From NCBI GenBank assembly GCA_049976205.1, contig JBMFIR010000008.1:1-43997 (forward strand): a DNA stretch of 43,997 nucleotides. The letters run 5' to 3'. The notes under the pieces are model-generated. The model saw only the letters and a list, made by a program, of their open reading frames with translations. It ran no database searches and was not told the DNA's origin. The position numbers and the translations under genes are program-made. How positions within the stretch are numbered: position 1 is the first letter of the stretch; each line of letters begins with the position of its first letter. The DNA is from WYEN01 sp049976205 (GTDB lineage Archaea; Thermoproteota; Thermoprotei_A; Sulfolobales; AG1). Shown piece after piece: positions 1 to 9,097 of the stretch.

Positions 1-1
1 T

Positions 2-1327
2 GTAACAGTCTCTATTCCTTACACCTATACTGTGTCTACTGTAAAAACAGTTACGATAACAACTTATTCACCACCAGCCACTACACCCCTTGTAACAACA
101 CCTACTACTTCTCCATCTCCTACACCACTTACTCCACTTCCAGAAAAGATTGTTATAGGATTATCAGTTCCTCTAACAGGGAGTCAGGGTGAGGTCGGCA
201 CCGCGGGTTTCATAGGTATACAAGCTGCTATTAAATGGGTTAATGAGGTATATGGTGGAGTGCATCTCCTTGGCAAAACTATCCCTCTTGAGCTAAAATA
301 CTATGACGATGAGAGTTCAAAGGATAAAGTCATATCATATACCGAGAGACTTATTACAGTTGATAAGGTTCACTTCCTCTTAAGTTCATATTCTTCACCA
401 CTAGTATTTGCGCAAGCACCAATAGCTGAGAAATACAATATGTTGCTAGTTAATTGGGGAGGTGCTTCAGATCTTATACATATGCAGGGTTATAAAATGG
501 TTGTTATGGTTTGGAGCCCAGCCTCTCAATACATGACCCAGGCTATCGACGCTTTATTGAGTGTTAATAAACAGCCTAAGATAGTGCTTCTATACAAAGA
601 TGATGAATTTAATAGGATGGTTGCTGAAGGCGTAAGAAATTACTCTAAGAAACTTGGTGTAGAGATAGTTTATGATAAAGCTTACCCAACAGATATTAAA
701 GACTTTACACCCTATCTGACAGCAATAGCTCCACTGAAAGCAGATGCATTAATTGTAGGATCTCACTTCGCTGATGGTCAGCTACTAACAAAGCAACTAT
801 CAGATCAAAACATTAATTTTGCGTTTATAGCAATGAATATTGCTCCATGCTACATGGATTATTATAAAGCCTTCGGGAATCTCACTGATGGAATCATATG
901 CCCATCTCACTGGGAGATTGGAGCAAGTTACACACCTGAGGTTGCGGCTAAACTAGGTCTCGAGTGGTTTGGTCCCTCGGAGGATGAATTCGTTAAGTAC
1001 TACAGAATGATTGTTGGAGATCCTAATGCTAGACCACCTTATCACGCTGCCTCAGGAGCAGCCGCAGTATTGGTTCTCGTGAAGGCTATTGAGAAAGCTC
1101 AGAGCCTGGATCCGATTAAAGTTAGACAAGCATTTAATGATATGAGATTAGCAACATTCTTCGGCGAATTCAAAATAGATCCTGCCACAGGAAACCAGGT
1201 AGGTCACAAAATGATTCTGGTTCAGTGGCAGAAAGGGAACCTAGTTGTTGTGTGGCCTCCTGAGGTTGCTAAAGCAAAATTAATGTATCCTATACCCACA
1301 TGGGATCAGAAGAGAGCCGGATCCTAG
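2..1327 (+). CDS. ABC transporter substrate-binding protein, branched-chain amino acid type (5' end outside window)
   Basis: Periplasmic-binding-fold protein that would capture amino acids or related small molecules outside the cell for the permease genes that follow. The frame is open to the first base of the window, so the true start and signal peptide lie upstream; the GTG at 32 is only an internal codon. The first ~50 visible residues are a Thr/Ser/Pro-rich linker typical of archaeal membrane-anchored binding proteins. The mature domain begins at IVIGLSVPLTGS, the usual opening of the LivJ/type 1 fold, and runs its full length to the stop. It heads a five-gene operon. The ligand cannot be told from sequence; branched-chain amino acids, amides or urea are all possible in this family. 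Confidence 0.9.
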   Translation, partial: VTVSIPYTYTVSTVKTVTITTYSPPATTPLVTTPTTSPSPTPLTPLPEKIVIGLSVPLTGSQGEVGTAGFIGIQAAIKWVNEVYGGVHLLGKTIPLELKYYDDESSKDKVISYTERLITVDKVHFLLSSYSSPLVFAQAPIAEKYNMLLVNWGGASDLIHMQGYKMVVMVWSPASQYMTQAIDALLSVNKQPKIVLLYKDDEFNRMVAEGVRNYSKKLGVEIVYDKAYPTDIKDFTPYLTAIAPLKADALIVGSHFADGQLLTKQLSDQNINFAFIAMNIAPCYMDYYKAFGNLTDGIICPSHWEIGASYTPEVAAKLGLEWFGPSEDEFVKYYRMIVGDPNARPPYHAASGAAAVLVLVKAIEKAQSLDPIKVRQAFNDMRLATFFGEFKIDPATGNQVGHKMILVQWQKGNLVVVWPPEVAKAKLMYPIPTWDQKRAGS

Positions 1328-1348
1328 TAAACCAGTGTAGTGCTGTAG

Positions 1349-2242
1349 GTGCTTTGGTTGGATCTAAACAAAATATTTTTTATAATTTACCAAGGTCTTG
1401 TTCTAGGATCTATCTACGGTGTTATAGCAATAGGCTTGAGTTTGATCTTTGGTATAACAAGAATCATTAATTTATCTCATGGAGCATTAATTATGTGGGG
1501 TGCTTACATAGCATTCACTTTCTTCACATTATATAATTTATCACCGTTGGGAAGTATCTTTATTGCTCTAGTCGTAGGAATAGGTTTAGGTGCAGCAATA
1601 TTCTATGTAATTTTAAAGAGATTAATTGGGGCACATGAGTTAACAACGCTACTGGCAACTTTTGCGTTATCGATTTTTCTTCAAGAATTAGCTAGATTAA
1701 GATACGGACTCGACTACAGAGGCTATAACTTGTATATGGGATCTATAAATATGTTTGGTTATGGAGCATCATTATCAGCTCTCTACGGAGGAATCTTAGC
1801 TTTGGTATTAACTACTTTACTAACATTATTTCTATACAAAACAAGATTAGGCGCAGCCATTAGAGCAGTTGCGCAAGATCCTGTGGGAGCGTATGTATGC
1901 GGTATAGATGTTAATAAGATCTACGCTATAGGAATAGGTCTAGGCTTAGCTTTTGCTATGGCTGGTGGTGTTATAGCTACTATGTATAGTCCCACGGGCA
2001 TAAATCCGTACTATGGGGAGCCTTATCTACTAAAATCATTTGTTATTGTGGTCTTAGGTGGGTTAGGATCTGTGATAGGTGCCTATATAGGTGGATTAAT
2101 ATTTGGGTTAGCAGAAACCACATTATTTCCTATATACGATTATCTTAATTTCCACAGTCCATCCTCAATGGCTTTATTCACAGAGTTCGTTATATTGCTC
2201 TTACTACTACTACTCAGACCACAGGGATTATTTAAGAGGTGA
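1349..2242 (+). CDS. livH: Branched-chain amino acid ABC transporter permease, LivH type
   Basis: Integral membrane permease that with the LivM-like partner forms the channel of the transporter. It is 297 residues, the normal LivH length, and hydrophobic throughout. It carries the family signatures near the N-terminus (GSIYGVIAIGLSLIFG, RIINLSHGALIMWGAY) and near the C-terminus (VVLGGLGSVIGAYIGG). The GTG at 1349 is the longest start. A TTG at 1358 has an AGGTG sequence six bases upstream and may be the real one, giving a protein three residues shorter. The gene lies 21 bases after the binding-protein stop and 5 bases before the next gene, so co-transcription is expected. Confidence 0.92.
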   Translation: MLWLDLNKIFFIIYQGLVLGSIYGVIAIGLSLIFGITRIINLSHGALIMWGAYIAFTFFTLYNLSPLGSIFIALVVGIGLGAAIFYVILKRLIGAHELTTLLATFALSIFLQELARLRYGLDYRGYNLYMGSINMFGYGASLSALYGGILALVLTTLLTLFLYKTRLGAAIRAVAQDPVGAYVCGIDVNKIYAIGIGLGLAFAMAGGVIATMYSPTGINPYYGEPYLLKSFVIVVLGGLGSVIGAYIGGLIFGLAETTLFPIYDYLNFHSPSSMALFTEFVILLLLLLLRPQGLFKR

Positions 2243-2247
2243 TTTAA

Positions 2248-3255
2248 TTGGGTCTAAGAGAGGTATTAATTAAGCATTTAACACTAATCATTCTTATAGT
2301 GATCTACGTGATCCTATGGCTTCTAAGAGAGGTCTTCCCAGAATATTCACAGCTAATAATAACATTACTATATTACATAACTATTGCACAGGCATACAAT
2401 ATATTCCTCGGGATGACAGGATATGTTGATTTTGGATATGTATCATACTTCGGCTTAGGATTATACGGAATGGCTGTGGCAATTACTCTATCGTCTAGCT
2501 CAAATATGTCTGAGCACATAGCTATCTTACTAGGGATCTTACTTGCATTAACACTAGCGAATACCGTGGCAGGAGTTGTCGGAGCCATAGCACTTAGATT
2601 GAGAGGAGCTTACTTCGCGATAGCAACAATAGGACTTAGTCAAGCACTGAGATACCTTATTGAGGGAGCCAAGATCTGGGGCGGTGCCGAAGGGGTGATA
2701 ATAGCAAGTGATCTTCGTAAAATATTTGGTGAAGAGAGATTCTCTTATGCAACAATAACTCTACCTGATACAGGAATATTTATTCTAACAGTAATATCAG
2801 GCTTAGTTATGTATGTAGTTAGAAATAGTAGATTAGGCTATGGTTTACTAGCTATTAGAGAAGATGAGGATGTTGCAAGAGTAATGGGTATTAGTACAAC
2901 ACTATACAAGTTTATCGCTTTCTTAATATCAGCTTCATTAACTAGTTTAGTTGGCTCAATGTGGGCTCTTAAAATAACAGCTATTTACCCACCTGAGTCA
3001 TTTAATATTGCTTTCTCAGTAGAGTTCATAGTCATTGTTATGTTAGGTGGGGCAGGAACGGTGCTTGGTCCATTATTAGGTGGCTCACTCTACGCATTAT
3101 CAAAATACTATCTCGGCACAATACTACCTGGTCTTCAATTAACAATATTCTCAGTGCTTCTACTAATAATAGTTCTAGTATTTAGACAAGGCATAGTTGG
3201 AGAATTAAGATCTCTGCTGTATAAATACTCATTTATTAGGGAGGTGATTAGATGA
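2248..3255 (+). CDS. livM: Branched-chain amino acid ABC transporter permease, LivM type
   Basis: Second membrane permease of the same transporter. It is 335 residues with about nine hydrophobic segments. Family signatures are visible: the early YYITIAQAYNIFLGMTGYVDFG region, GAYFAIATIGLSQALRY in the middle, and VMLGGAGTVLGPLLGG toward the C-terminus. The TTG start is preceded by GAGGTGAT at 2236-2243, a strong ribosome binding site that lies inside the end of the LivH gene. Its stop overlaps the next start in an ATGA arrangement, so translation of permease and ATPase is probably coupled. Confidence 0.92.
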   Translation: MGLREVLIKHLTLIILIVIYVILWLLREVFPEYSQLIITLLYYITIAQAYNIFLGMTGYVDFGYVSYFGLGLYGMAVAITLSSSSNMSEHIAILLGILLALTLANTVAGVVGAIALRLRGAYFAIATIGLSQALRYLIEGAKIWGGAEGVIIASDLRKIFGEERFSYATITLPDTGIFILTVISGLVMYVVRNSRLGYGLLAIREDEDVARVMGISTTLYKFIAFLISASLTSLVGSMWALKITAIYPPESFNIAFSVEFIVIVMLGGAGTVLGPLLGGSLYALSKYYLGTILPGLQLTIFSVLLLIIVLVFRQGIVGELRSLLYKYSFIREVIR

Positions 3256-4010
3256 TGAATTCGTCTAAACCTATACTACGTGTACAAGATGTCACTAAGA
3301 GATTCGGTGGATTAGTTGCGTTGAGAAAAGTTTCATTAGATATATTCGGTGGCGAGAAAGTAGCTATTATAGGACCAAACGGATCTGGTAAAACAACTTT
3401 ATTTAACGTGATCAATGGAGTGTATATTCCTGATGAAGGAAGAATATTTTATGAAGATAATGATATAACTCATAAACCTCCGAATGAGAGAGCTCGTATG
3501 GGTATAGCTCGAGCATTTCAGATACCTAGACCATTCCCAGGTGCGACTGTTAGAGAGAATGTTGCTATAGGTGCTTTATTCGGTAGATTTGGTCATAAGA
3601 TTAGTCTTGAGGAAGCTCTTAGAATAGCTGATGAGAAACTGAAGCTTGTGGGTCTCTATGATAAAAGAGATGAGCTGGCTGCAAAATTAACAGGTCCTGA
3701 GAGAAAAATGCTTGAATTCGCCAGAGCATTAGCTATGTCTCCAAAACTACTTCTCCTAGATGAGATCATGGCTGGTATGCCACCTGGGAAAGTTGATCAA
3801 ATTGTGGATCTTATTAAAGAAATATCGGAGAAAGAGGGTATTGCTGTGGCTGTAATGGTTGAGCATGTTATAAGAGCTGTTATTAGATACGCTGAGAGAG
3901 TTTATGTGTTGGATAGAGGAGAGATTGTTTTGTCAGGATCTGTTGATGAAGTTATGCGAAGTCCTAAGCTGAGAGAAATATATCTGGGGACAAGATTCAA
4001 GGAGGTGTAA
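3252..4010 (+). CDS. livG: Branched-chain amino acid ABC transporter ATP-binding protein, LivG type
   Basis: Cytoplasmic ATPase that powers transport as a heterodimer with the following LivF-like ATPase. The Walker A motif is GPNGSGKTT (about residues 40-48) and Walker B is LLLLDE. The LivG-specific insert with the RARMGIARAFQIPRPFP region is present. The ABC signature reads LTGPERK rather than LSGGQ; many LivG proteins deviate here, so I do not take it as inactivating, but the deviation is strong. Length (252) is normal. The start overlaps the permease stop by four bases. Confidence 0.93.
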   Translation: MMNSSKPILRVQDVTKRFGGLVALRKVSLDIFGGEKVAIIGPNGSGKTTLFNVINGVYIPDEGRIFYEDNDITHKPPNERARMGIARAFQIPRPFPGATVRENVAIGALFGRFGHKISLEEALRIADEKLKLVGLYDKRDELAAKLTGPERKMLEFARALAMSPKLLLLDEIMAGMPPGKVDQIVDLIKEISEKEGIAVAVMVEHVIRAVIRYAERVYVLDRGEIVLSGSVDEVMRSPKLREIYLGTRFKEV

Positions 4011-4014
4011 TTAA

Positions 4015-4725
4015 ATGCTGGTTGTTAAAGATCTAGCCTCAGGCTATGGCTATATGCAGGTTTTATGGGGAGTTTCTCTGAAGGTTGAGAGAAGAAAAAT
4101 AGTATCGATTCTTGGGCCCAATGGTGCGGGTAAAACAACTCTTCTAAATGCTATATATGGTGTCGTGAAACCTTGGAGAGGAATTATTATCTTTAAAAAT
4201 ACAGATGTTACAAAGAAACCTCCTCACAAAAAGGTTGAGTTAGGTTTAAATATTGTGCCTGAAGGAAGAAGATTATTCCCAAATATGAGTGTTATAGATA
4301 ATCTGTATCTCGGGGCATATACTAAGAGAGCTAGAGAAAAGATAAATGATACTCTTGAGCTAGTCTTTAATCTATTCCCAATTCTAAAGGAGAGAAGAAA
4401 TCAATTAGCGGGGACATTAAGTGGAGGAGAACAACAGATGCTAGCAATAGCAAGAACCCTGATGTCAAGACCAGAGCTCATCTTATTAGATGAGCCTAGC
4501 CAAGGAATAGCTCCGAGAGTAGTTGAGAGTATTATGAGAGTATTAGCTAGACTTCGCGACGAAGAAAATATGACGATATTATTAGTTGAGCAAAATATTC
4601 AGGCAGCAATAGAGTATAGTGATTACTTCTATATAATTGATCAAGGGCGAATAGTTGCGGAGGGAGGTATCGAAGAAATAAAAAAGAAGACTCCTGAAAC
4701 ACTAAAAGTTTTTATTGGACTATAG
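4015..4725 (+). CDS. livF: Branched-chain amino acid ABC transporter ATP-binding protein, LivF type
   Basis: Second ATPase of the transporter. All catalytic motifs are canonical: Walker A GPNGAGKTT, Q-loop followed by the NIVPEGRRLFPNMSV segment that marks LivF, signature LSGGEQQMLAIART, Walker B LILLDEPSQG and a switch histidine region around LLVEQN. Length is 236 residues. It starts four bases after the LivG stop with a GGAGGTG site upstream, and is the last gene of the operon; the next genes are on the opposite strand. Because LivG has a degenerate signature, the heterodimer may have one standard and one non-standard ATP site. Confidence 0.94.
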   Translation: MLVVKDLASGYGYMQVLWGVSLKVERRKIVSILGPNGAGKTTLLNAIYGVVKPWRGIIIFKNTDVTKKPPHKKVELGLNIVPEGRRLFPNMSVIDNLYLGAYTKRAREKINDTLELVFNLFPILKERRNQLAGTLSGGEQQMLAIARTLMSRPELILLDEPSQGIAPRVVESIMRVLARLRDEENMTILLVEQNIQAAIEYSDYFYIIDQGRIVAEGGIEEIKKKTPETLKVFIGL

Positions 4726-4787
4726 ATTCTAATGTCATTTCAAGATCTTTGGCGTTTCTTTGATCTATGATTCAATATTTTCGTGCT

Positions 4788-5599
4788 CTAATACCAAATC
4801 TCGGGTGTCACATCTTCGCATCTTTTGATTAGGGTTGGGTAGAGCCTAAATATTTGTAAACGCTCTACTTCTTTAAATTCATCATGTAATTTTTCGCCTG
4901 ACCCATGTCTCTTAGGCTTAATCATATCGACTACGTTAATCACATAAGCTTCTTTCGCAGTACCTAAGAAGCTCACATACTTCCTGCAACTATCTTTATG
5001 TTTATTTGTTGATGGAATAAATTTTCTGAGTACTCTATCACGACTAATCTCTGAGACATCAACAATAACTGGTGATCTAGCGTCCTCTAAGAACTCTCTA
5101 ATTATCTCAATGATCTTAAGTGACTCATTTTCATCGAGAGACATTGAATTATCAAGTAAATACTTGCATCCAGCACCTAACACACCCGATTTACACTCTG
5201 TTCGCACAATCACGTAGGTGTGAGGTATATAGAAAACGTATTTTCCGTAGACACCAAATTCCTCTATTTTGAACTTGTGTCCTCTACCCTCCTCGGGCCA
5301 CGATTTAAATGATCCTCTAATAAACAACCAGAGAAATTTTTCTCGTTCTCTGGGAAAGATACATCGAATAAAGCTCCGTAGAAAGTCATCACGAATCCAT
5401 AGGCTACTAAGTAGTTATCTTTCAAAAAGCTAAATCTTCTATCAAGTAATTTATCTGGATCGCATCTCCATCTTCTGCAGAAATCTGCGAGAGATGGTAT
5501 ATATGTCTCGAGTGAAGGTGATATTCTCCAAATGAATTTATCCCATTTCTTGGATCCTTCTTCAAACTTTATATTGATGGGTTCGCTCACACGGATCAT
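4788..5599 (-). pseudogene. Unknown ~270-residue protein, split by a one-base frameshift
   Basis: I do not recognise the family. Two overlapping frames cover it: 5599-5264 (start of the protein) and 5327-4788 (rest). If the A5 run on the coding strand (5337-5341 on the plus strand) were A6, the two halves would join smoothly through ENEKKFLWLFIRGSF into one protein of about 270 residues with no other defect. The internal TTG at 5327 has no ribosome binding site, so a separate second gene is unlikely. There are several cysteines in the second half but no motif I can name. It is the last gene of the minus-strand operon led by hypC. Either it is a recent pseudogene, a site of slippage, or a homopolymer sequencing error. 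Confidence 0.6.
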
Positions 5600-5726
5600 C
5601 CCCTGTATGTATCCTATAACTAGATTAATCTATACTAAATGTGTTATACAAAAGTTAAATTAGTTTAAATATACGCTATTGAAAGATGCCCAATCAAGTT
5701 AGTTATGTAAACTAGGAGAATATGTT

Positions 5727-7468
5727 TTATGCAGAAATAATTTCTCTTGGCTCAGCGATAGCTGACAATTTCTCACGAATGATTCTTCTTATATTATCAG
5801 GATCCTCTTCACCCACATAATAAATTACGGGTGTCTCGAATCTTAATTCATCATATTTTCTAGCGACTCTGACGCTAAGTATCTTATTGGAGTAATTCAT
5901 AAGTGTCTTTATCATTGCTCCAGGACTTATTCTGTAACCACTGATCTTGAGCACAGAGTCTCTTCTACCTAGTGGAAACACGTATTTATTCTCATTCATA
6001 ATAGCTAGATCACCTGTGTCGTAAAACCCTTGATCCCAGCTTTTGTGAAACTCCTCAGGCGCCTCAATAGGTGTTGAGGGCCACGGATTTCTAATAATTA
6101 ATCGACCAATAGATCCTATGACAGAATTATTATTCTCATCTAGCACCTCTATGTGGAAACCTGGTATAGGTGGTCCCGCGGATCCTGGTAGAATCGGTGG
6201 GAAGACATAGTTAACTAAGTTGCCTGTGGCGAATGTAGCTATCTCACTCTGGATATAAAGATTAATCACGGGGATCCTCCCGCTTAGCTCCACAGGATCA
6301 GATGTTATTATAGGTCTCGTCCCTGTCCCTACGCTACGATAGGTCCAGAACCAAACATCTCTCTCAAGGGGTTCCGCAGTGGTTAATACTGCTCTGAGCG
6401 TATCTAATCTAAATTTTTTAAAGGATCCTGAATATTTCTTCGAAGGATCCTTAGAGCGCCACTTGTAGTCAGGAATAATGTCACTGAGTAATTCTCTAAG
6501 ATCTCAAACCATCTCTCCCAAGAAGGATGATCAGGCGCTCCCTCATAGAGAATTATAGTGGAACCAATCATTAGAGGACCAAAGAAAATATATGAATAAG
6601 CTGTTATCCAACCAGGCCAAACAGTGCAGAAGTATGTGTCCCGAGGTCTTAAACCGATCCATTTAGAAGTTGAATACACCTGAACTAGATATCCCCCAGC
6701 TGGATGCGTTATTGGCTTGAAATCCTCCTCATATCCCACGTGTAAACCAATTAAGGCATCTGTGGATCTATACTTTACGTGATCTTGTTTAGCAACCGAT
6801 CCTTTTAATAATTCATTATAAGAAACAATCCTCGGATCACTAGATGATACACCGATTCTCTCCACAACAAATACATTTCTGACGAAACCGTTTTTCTCGA
6901 TAGCTTCCTCGAGAACTCTTAATAAATTAACAGATCTTCTCTTCCTAAAGAAACCATCAACAACAACAATATGTCTAGCCTTTCTATTAAAGATTCTTTT
7001 CTTAACCTCCTCGACTCCAAAGCCCGTAAAGATAAACTCTACCGCAGCCCCCAAATAGATTGCGGCTAGAAATATTTCGAATACCTCGATTGAGGGTGTG
7101 GCATAGAATATTACCCAATCCCCTCTCCCGACCCCATACTCAGATAAACTCTTTGATATAACCAGGGATCTGTCTCGGAGATCTGAGTAAAAAATTATTC
7201 GAGTATTATAATCCTCGTCCTCCCAAATAATAGCTGGTTTAGACATTATCCACTCAGTATTAGTGTGTTTCTCAATGAGGTTCTCATAGACACTTAATTC
7301 CCCCTCTAAGAACCATCTACTCCATGATCTCTCACCAGATCTCACAATACTCCATTTTCTGCGCCAAATAAGTTTCTCTGCTTCTCTCTCCCAGAATCTC
7401 TCGGGGTCTTCAATAGATCTTTTGTAAATAATCATGTAATCTCTAAAACTCACTGTTTTGAATCTCAT
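5727..7468 (-). pseudogene. Acetyl-CoA synthetase-like (AMP-forming) pseudogene
   Basis: Similar along its length to archaeal acetyl/acyl-CoA synthetases: the KRSIEDPERFWEREA N-terminal domain, GWITAYSYIFFGPL, ILYEGAPDHP, then after a frame change FYDTGDLA and GRRDSVLKISGYR. It is broken in several ways. A 5-bp tandem duplication (plus-strand TCTAA twice at 6403-6412) shifts the frame after KNLD; removing one copy rejoins the protein as NLDTLRAVLTTAEPLERD. The phosphate-binding loop normally reading YTSGTTGKPKG is replaced by HVGYEEDFKP. The C-terminus stops at PREIIS, before the conserved PKTRSGKI catalytic lysine motif. Homologous residues also continue upstream of the ATG to a TAG, so the original start is lost. 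It sits in the hypCE operon. It is very unlikely to make an active ligase. Confidence 0.85.
6403..6412 (-). repeat. 5-bp tandem duplication causing a frameshift
   Basis: Plus strand reads TCTAA-TCTAA; the coding strand reads TTAGA-TTAGA inside codons for Asn-Leu-Asp. Deleting one copy restores the acetyl-CoA-synthetase-like frame exactly. This is the signature of a short duplication event rather than of a homopolymer error. Confidence 0.85.
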
Positions 7469-7530
7469 TGATGGAGGAATTATATAGTCTCTCGAGACTA
7501 ACTTCGAGATCAGATTTTCACGCTCATGAT

Positions 7531-8064
7531 CTATGGTCTAATCACCTGCGTATAGTAATTAATTAAATCTCTAAAAACATAGAAATCATCTACATACACA
7601 TATAAGGGTATCGTAACAGATGCTCTTACGCCTCTAAGGATCTCGGAGGAGAACTCAGGAGTTATGTAGTCTCTATCTAACAATATTACAAGGACATCGA
7701 TCTTTTGATAATTTTTCGCAACATAGCTAAGAACTTCACGGGTATCTACAGAGGGATTAAAATACAAGATCCTTATATCTGTTTCCACGAGATAACTAAA
7801 GGACTTATTAGACTCAAACACCGAGATCTTAAATGGATCCAACAAAAAGATCTTTTTATCAGCTCCCGAAACCAAACTCTTTACATTAGGTATATCTCTC
7901 GAGTACAAAATAATGCTACAGCTACTCTCCCCGTAAGGACCTGAGAAAATACAGAGTTTCTTTCCGTCATATACAATTTCTATATCAAAAGATCCTTTCT
8001 TCAATAGTATTTCCGTATTTCGTATCTTGATTCTTTTTGTTTCATCAACAGATCCTTGGGACAA
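7531..8064 (-). CDS. Unknown protein encoded downstream of hypE
   Basis: No family recognised. About 177 residues from the TTG at 8064, which follows a GAGAGGAGAG stretch suited to ribosome binding; the frame extends to 8085 but the extra residues lie inside the end of hypE. It overlaps the hypE end by 20 bases, so it is translated with hypE. The protein alternates hydrophobic beta-like segments (KKLCIFSGPYG, CSIILYSRDI, KKIFLLDPF, DVLVILLDRDY, TIPLYVYVDDF) and has no membrane span or metal-binding motif. Its second half, with VETDIRILYFNP and VLVILLDRDY, suggests an alpha/beta fold. Position suggests a role connected with hydrogenase maturation or its loss, but this is inference only. No lesion is seen in it. 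Confidence 0.6.
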   Translation of the reverse strand: MSQGSVDETKRIKIRNTEILLKKGSFDIEIVYDGKKLCIFSGPYGESSCSIILYSRDIPNVKSLVSGADKKIFLLDPFKISVFESNKSFSYLVETDIRILYFNPSVDTREVLSYVAKNYQKIDVLVILLDRDYITPEFSSEILRGVRASVTIPLYVYVDDFYVFRDLINYYTQVIRP

Positions 8065-9091
8065 TCTCTCCTCTCGGAGGATCAAGTATTCTCAAGCCTC
8101 CAGCAACTGTCTCTAGAATAACTTTTCCACTTAGTCTACTCGAATCTTTAACCTCACCAATAATTTTTGCGTTTCTAAAACCTAGACTATGAATAAAAGA
8201 TACAAACTCATCTGTGATACTAGGATCCACGGAGAAAACCGCTGCTCCCTCACTAGCTAGATAGAGAGGATCTATTCCTAACATCTCAGAGTATCTTCTA
8301 ACAGGCTCTCTAATAGGGATATCTTCTTCTCTCAGCAAAATAATATTTCTTGTCTCACTAATCCACTCATACAATACACCTGCTAAACCACCTCTAGTGG
8401 GGTCTCTAGCTGCATGAATATATTCTCCGTATCTCTCTATGAGAGGAATCATTAGCTTCGTTAATCATTTAACATCACTTCTTAATAAACTCTTCTCGAG
8501 AATACCTGTTTTTTGTGCTAGACCTAATCTATACATCATTATAACAGCTCCGTGATCCCCTAGATAATCTGATACAATAATTTTGTCCCCGGGAGCTGGT
8601 TTATCAATAATTAATCTATCAGCTAAACCAATTGCCGTAGTATTCATAACAACACCATCGATCTCTCCTCTCGGCATAACTTTGAAGTCTCCGCCTATTA
8701 AAGCAATATTCTCTTCTCTAAGTATTCTGAGGAAAGATTCTATGATTCTCTCAAGATCAATTATTGAAAAACCTTCCTCAACAATAATTGAATCCATTAT
8801 AGCCACAGGCACTGCCCCCATCATCAGAACATCATTGATAGATCCCGCCGCGGCTAAAACACCTAGATCCCCGCCTGGGAAAAATAGAGGTTTGACAGTA
8901 TAAGAGTCAGTTGAAACAACAATATACTTCTCCCCTACTCTAATAGCCGCTCCATCATCTAATACATCTAAACCAACACCCTCCCCATATCTCTTTAGCT
9001 TATCCTCGACTCTGTTCACGATAAGCTTCATTAGTAACTCACGCATCTCAACTCCTCCAGAGCCGTGAGAAAGTTTTATAAAGTTACTCAA
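8045..9091 (-). pseudogene. hypE: Hydrogenase maturation factor HypE, interrupted by an in-frame TGA
   Basis: HypE dehydrates the thiocarbamoylated C-terminal cysteine to make the cyanide ligands of NiFe hydrogenases. The N-terminal part (9091-8468) has LSHGSGGVEM, DDGAAIRVG, the GGDLGVLAAAGSINDVLMMGA core and IALIGGDFKV. A TGA at 8467-8465 follows LLRSDVK; the same frame then continues LTKLMIPLIERYG, HAARDPTRGGLAG and ends with the family-specific PRIC tail carrying the reactive cysteine, followed by two stops. There is no frameshift: one codon separates this from an intact gene of about 348 residues. I see no sign of selenocysteine use nearby. The start is a TTG. Either the gene is freshly inactivated, the stop is read through, or the base is a sequencing error. 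Confidence 0.88.
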
Positions 9092-9097
9092 TCGCTT

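Noticed and set aside
8583..8903. 106-codon frame antisense to hypE
   Set aside because: Shadow of a conserved gene; composition mirrors the hypE codons and no start signal is present.
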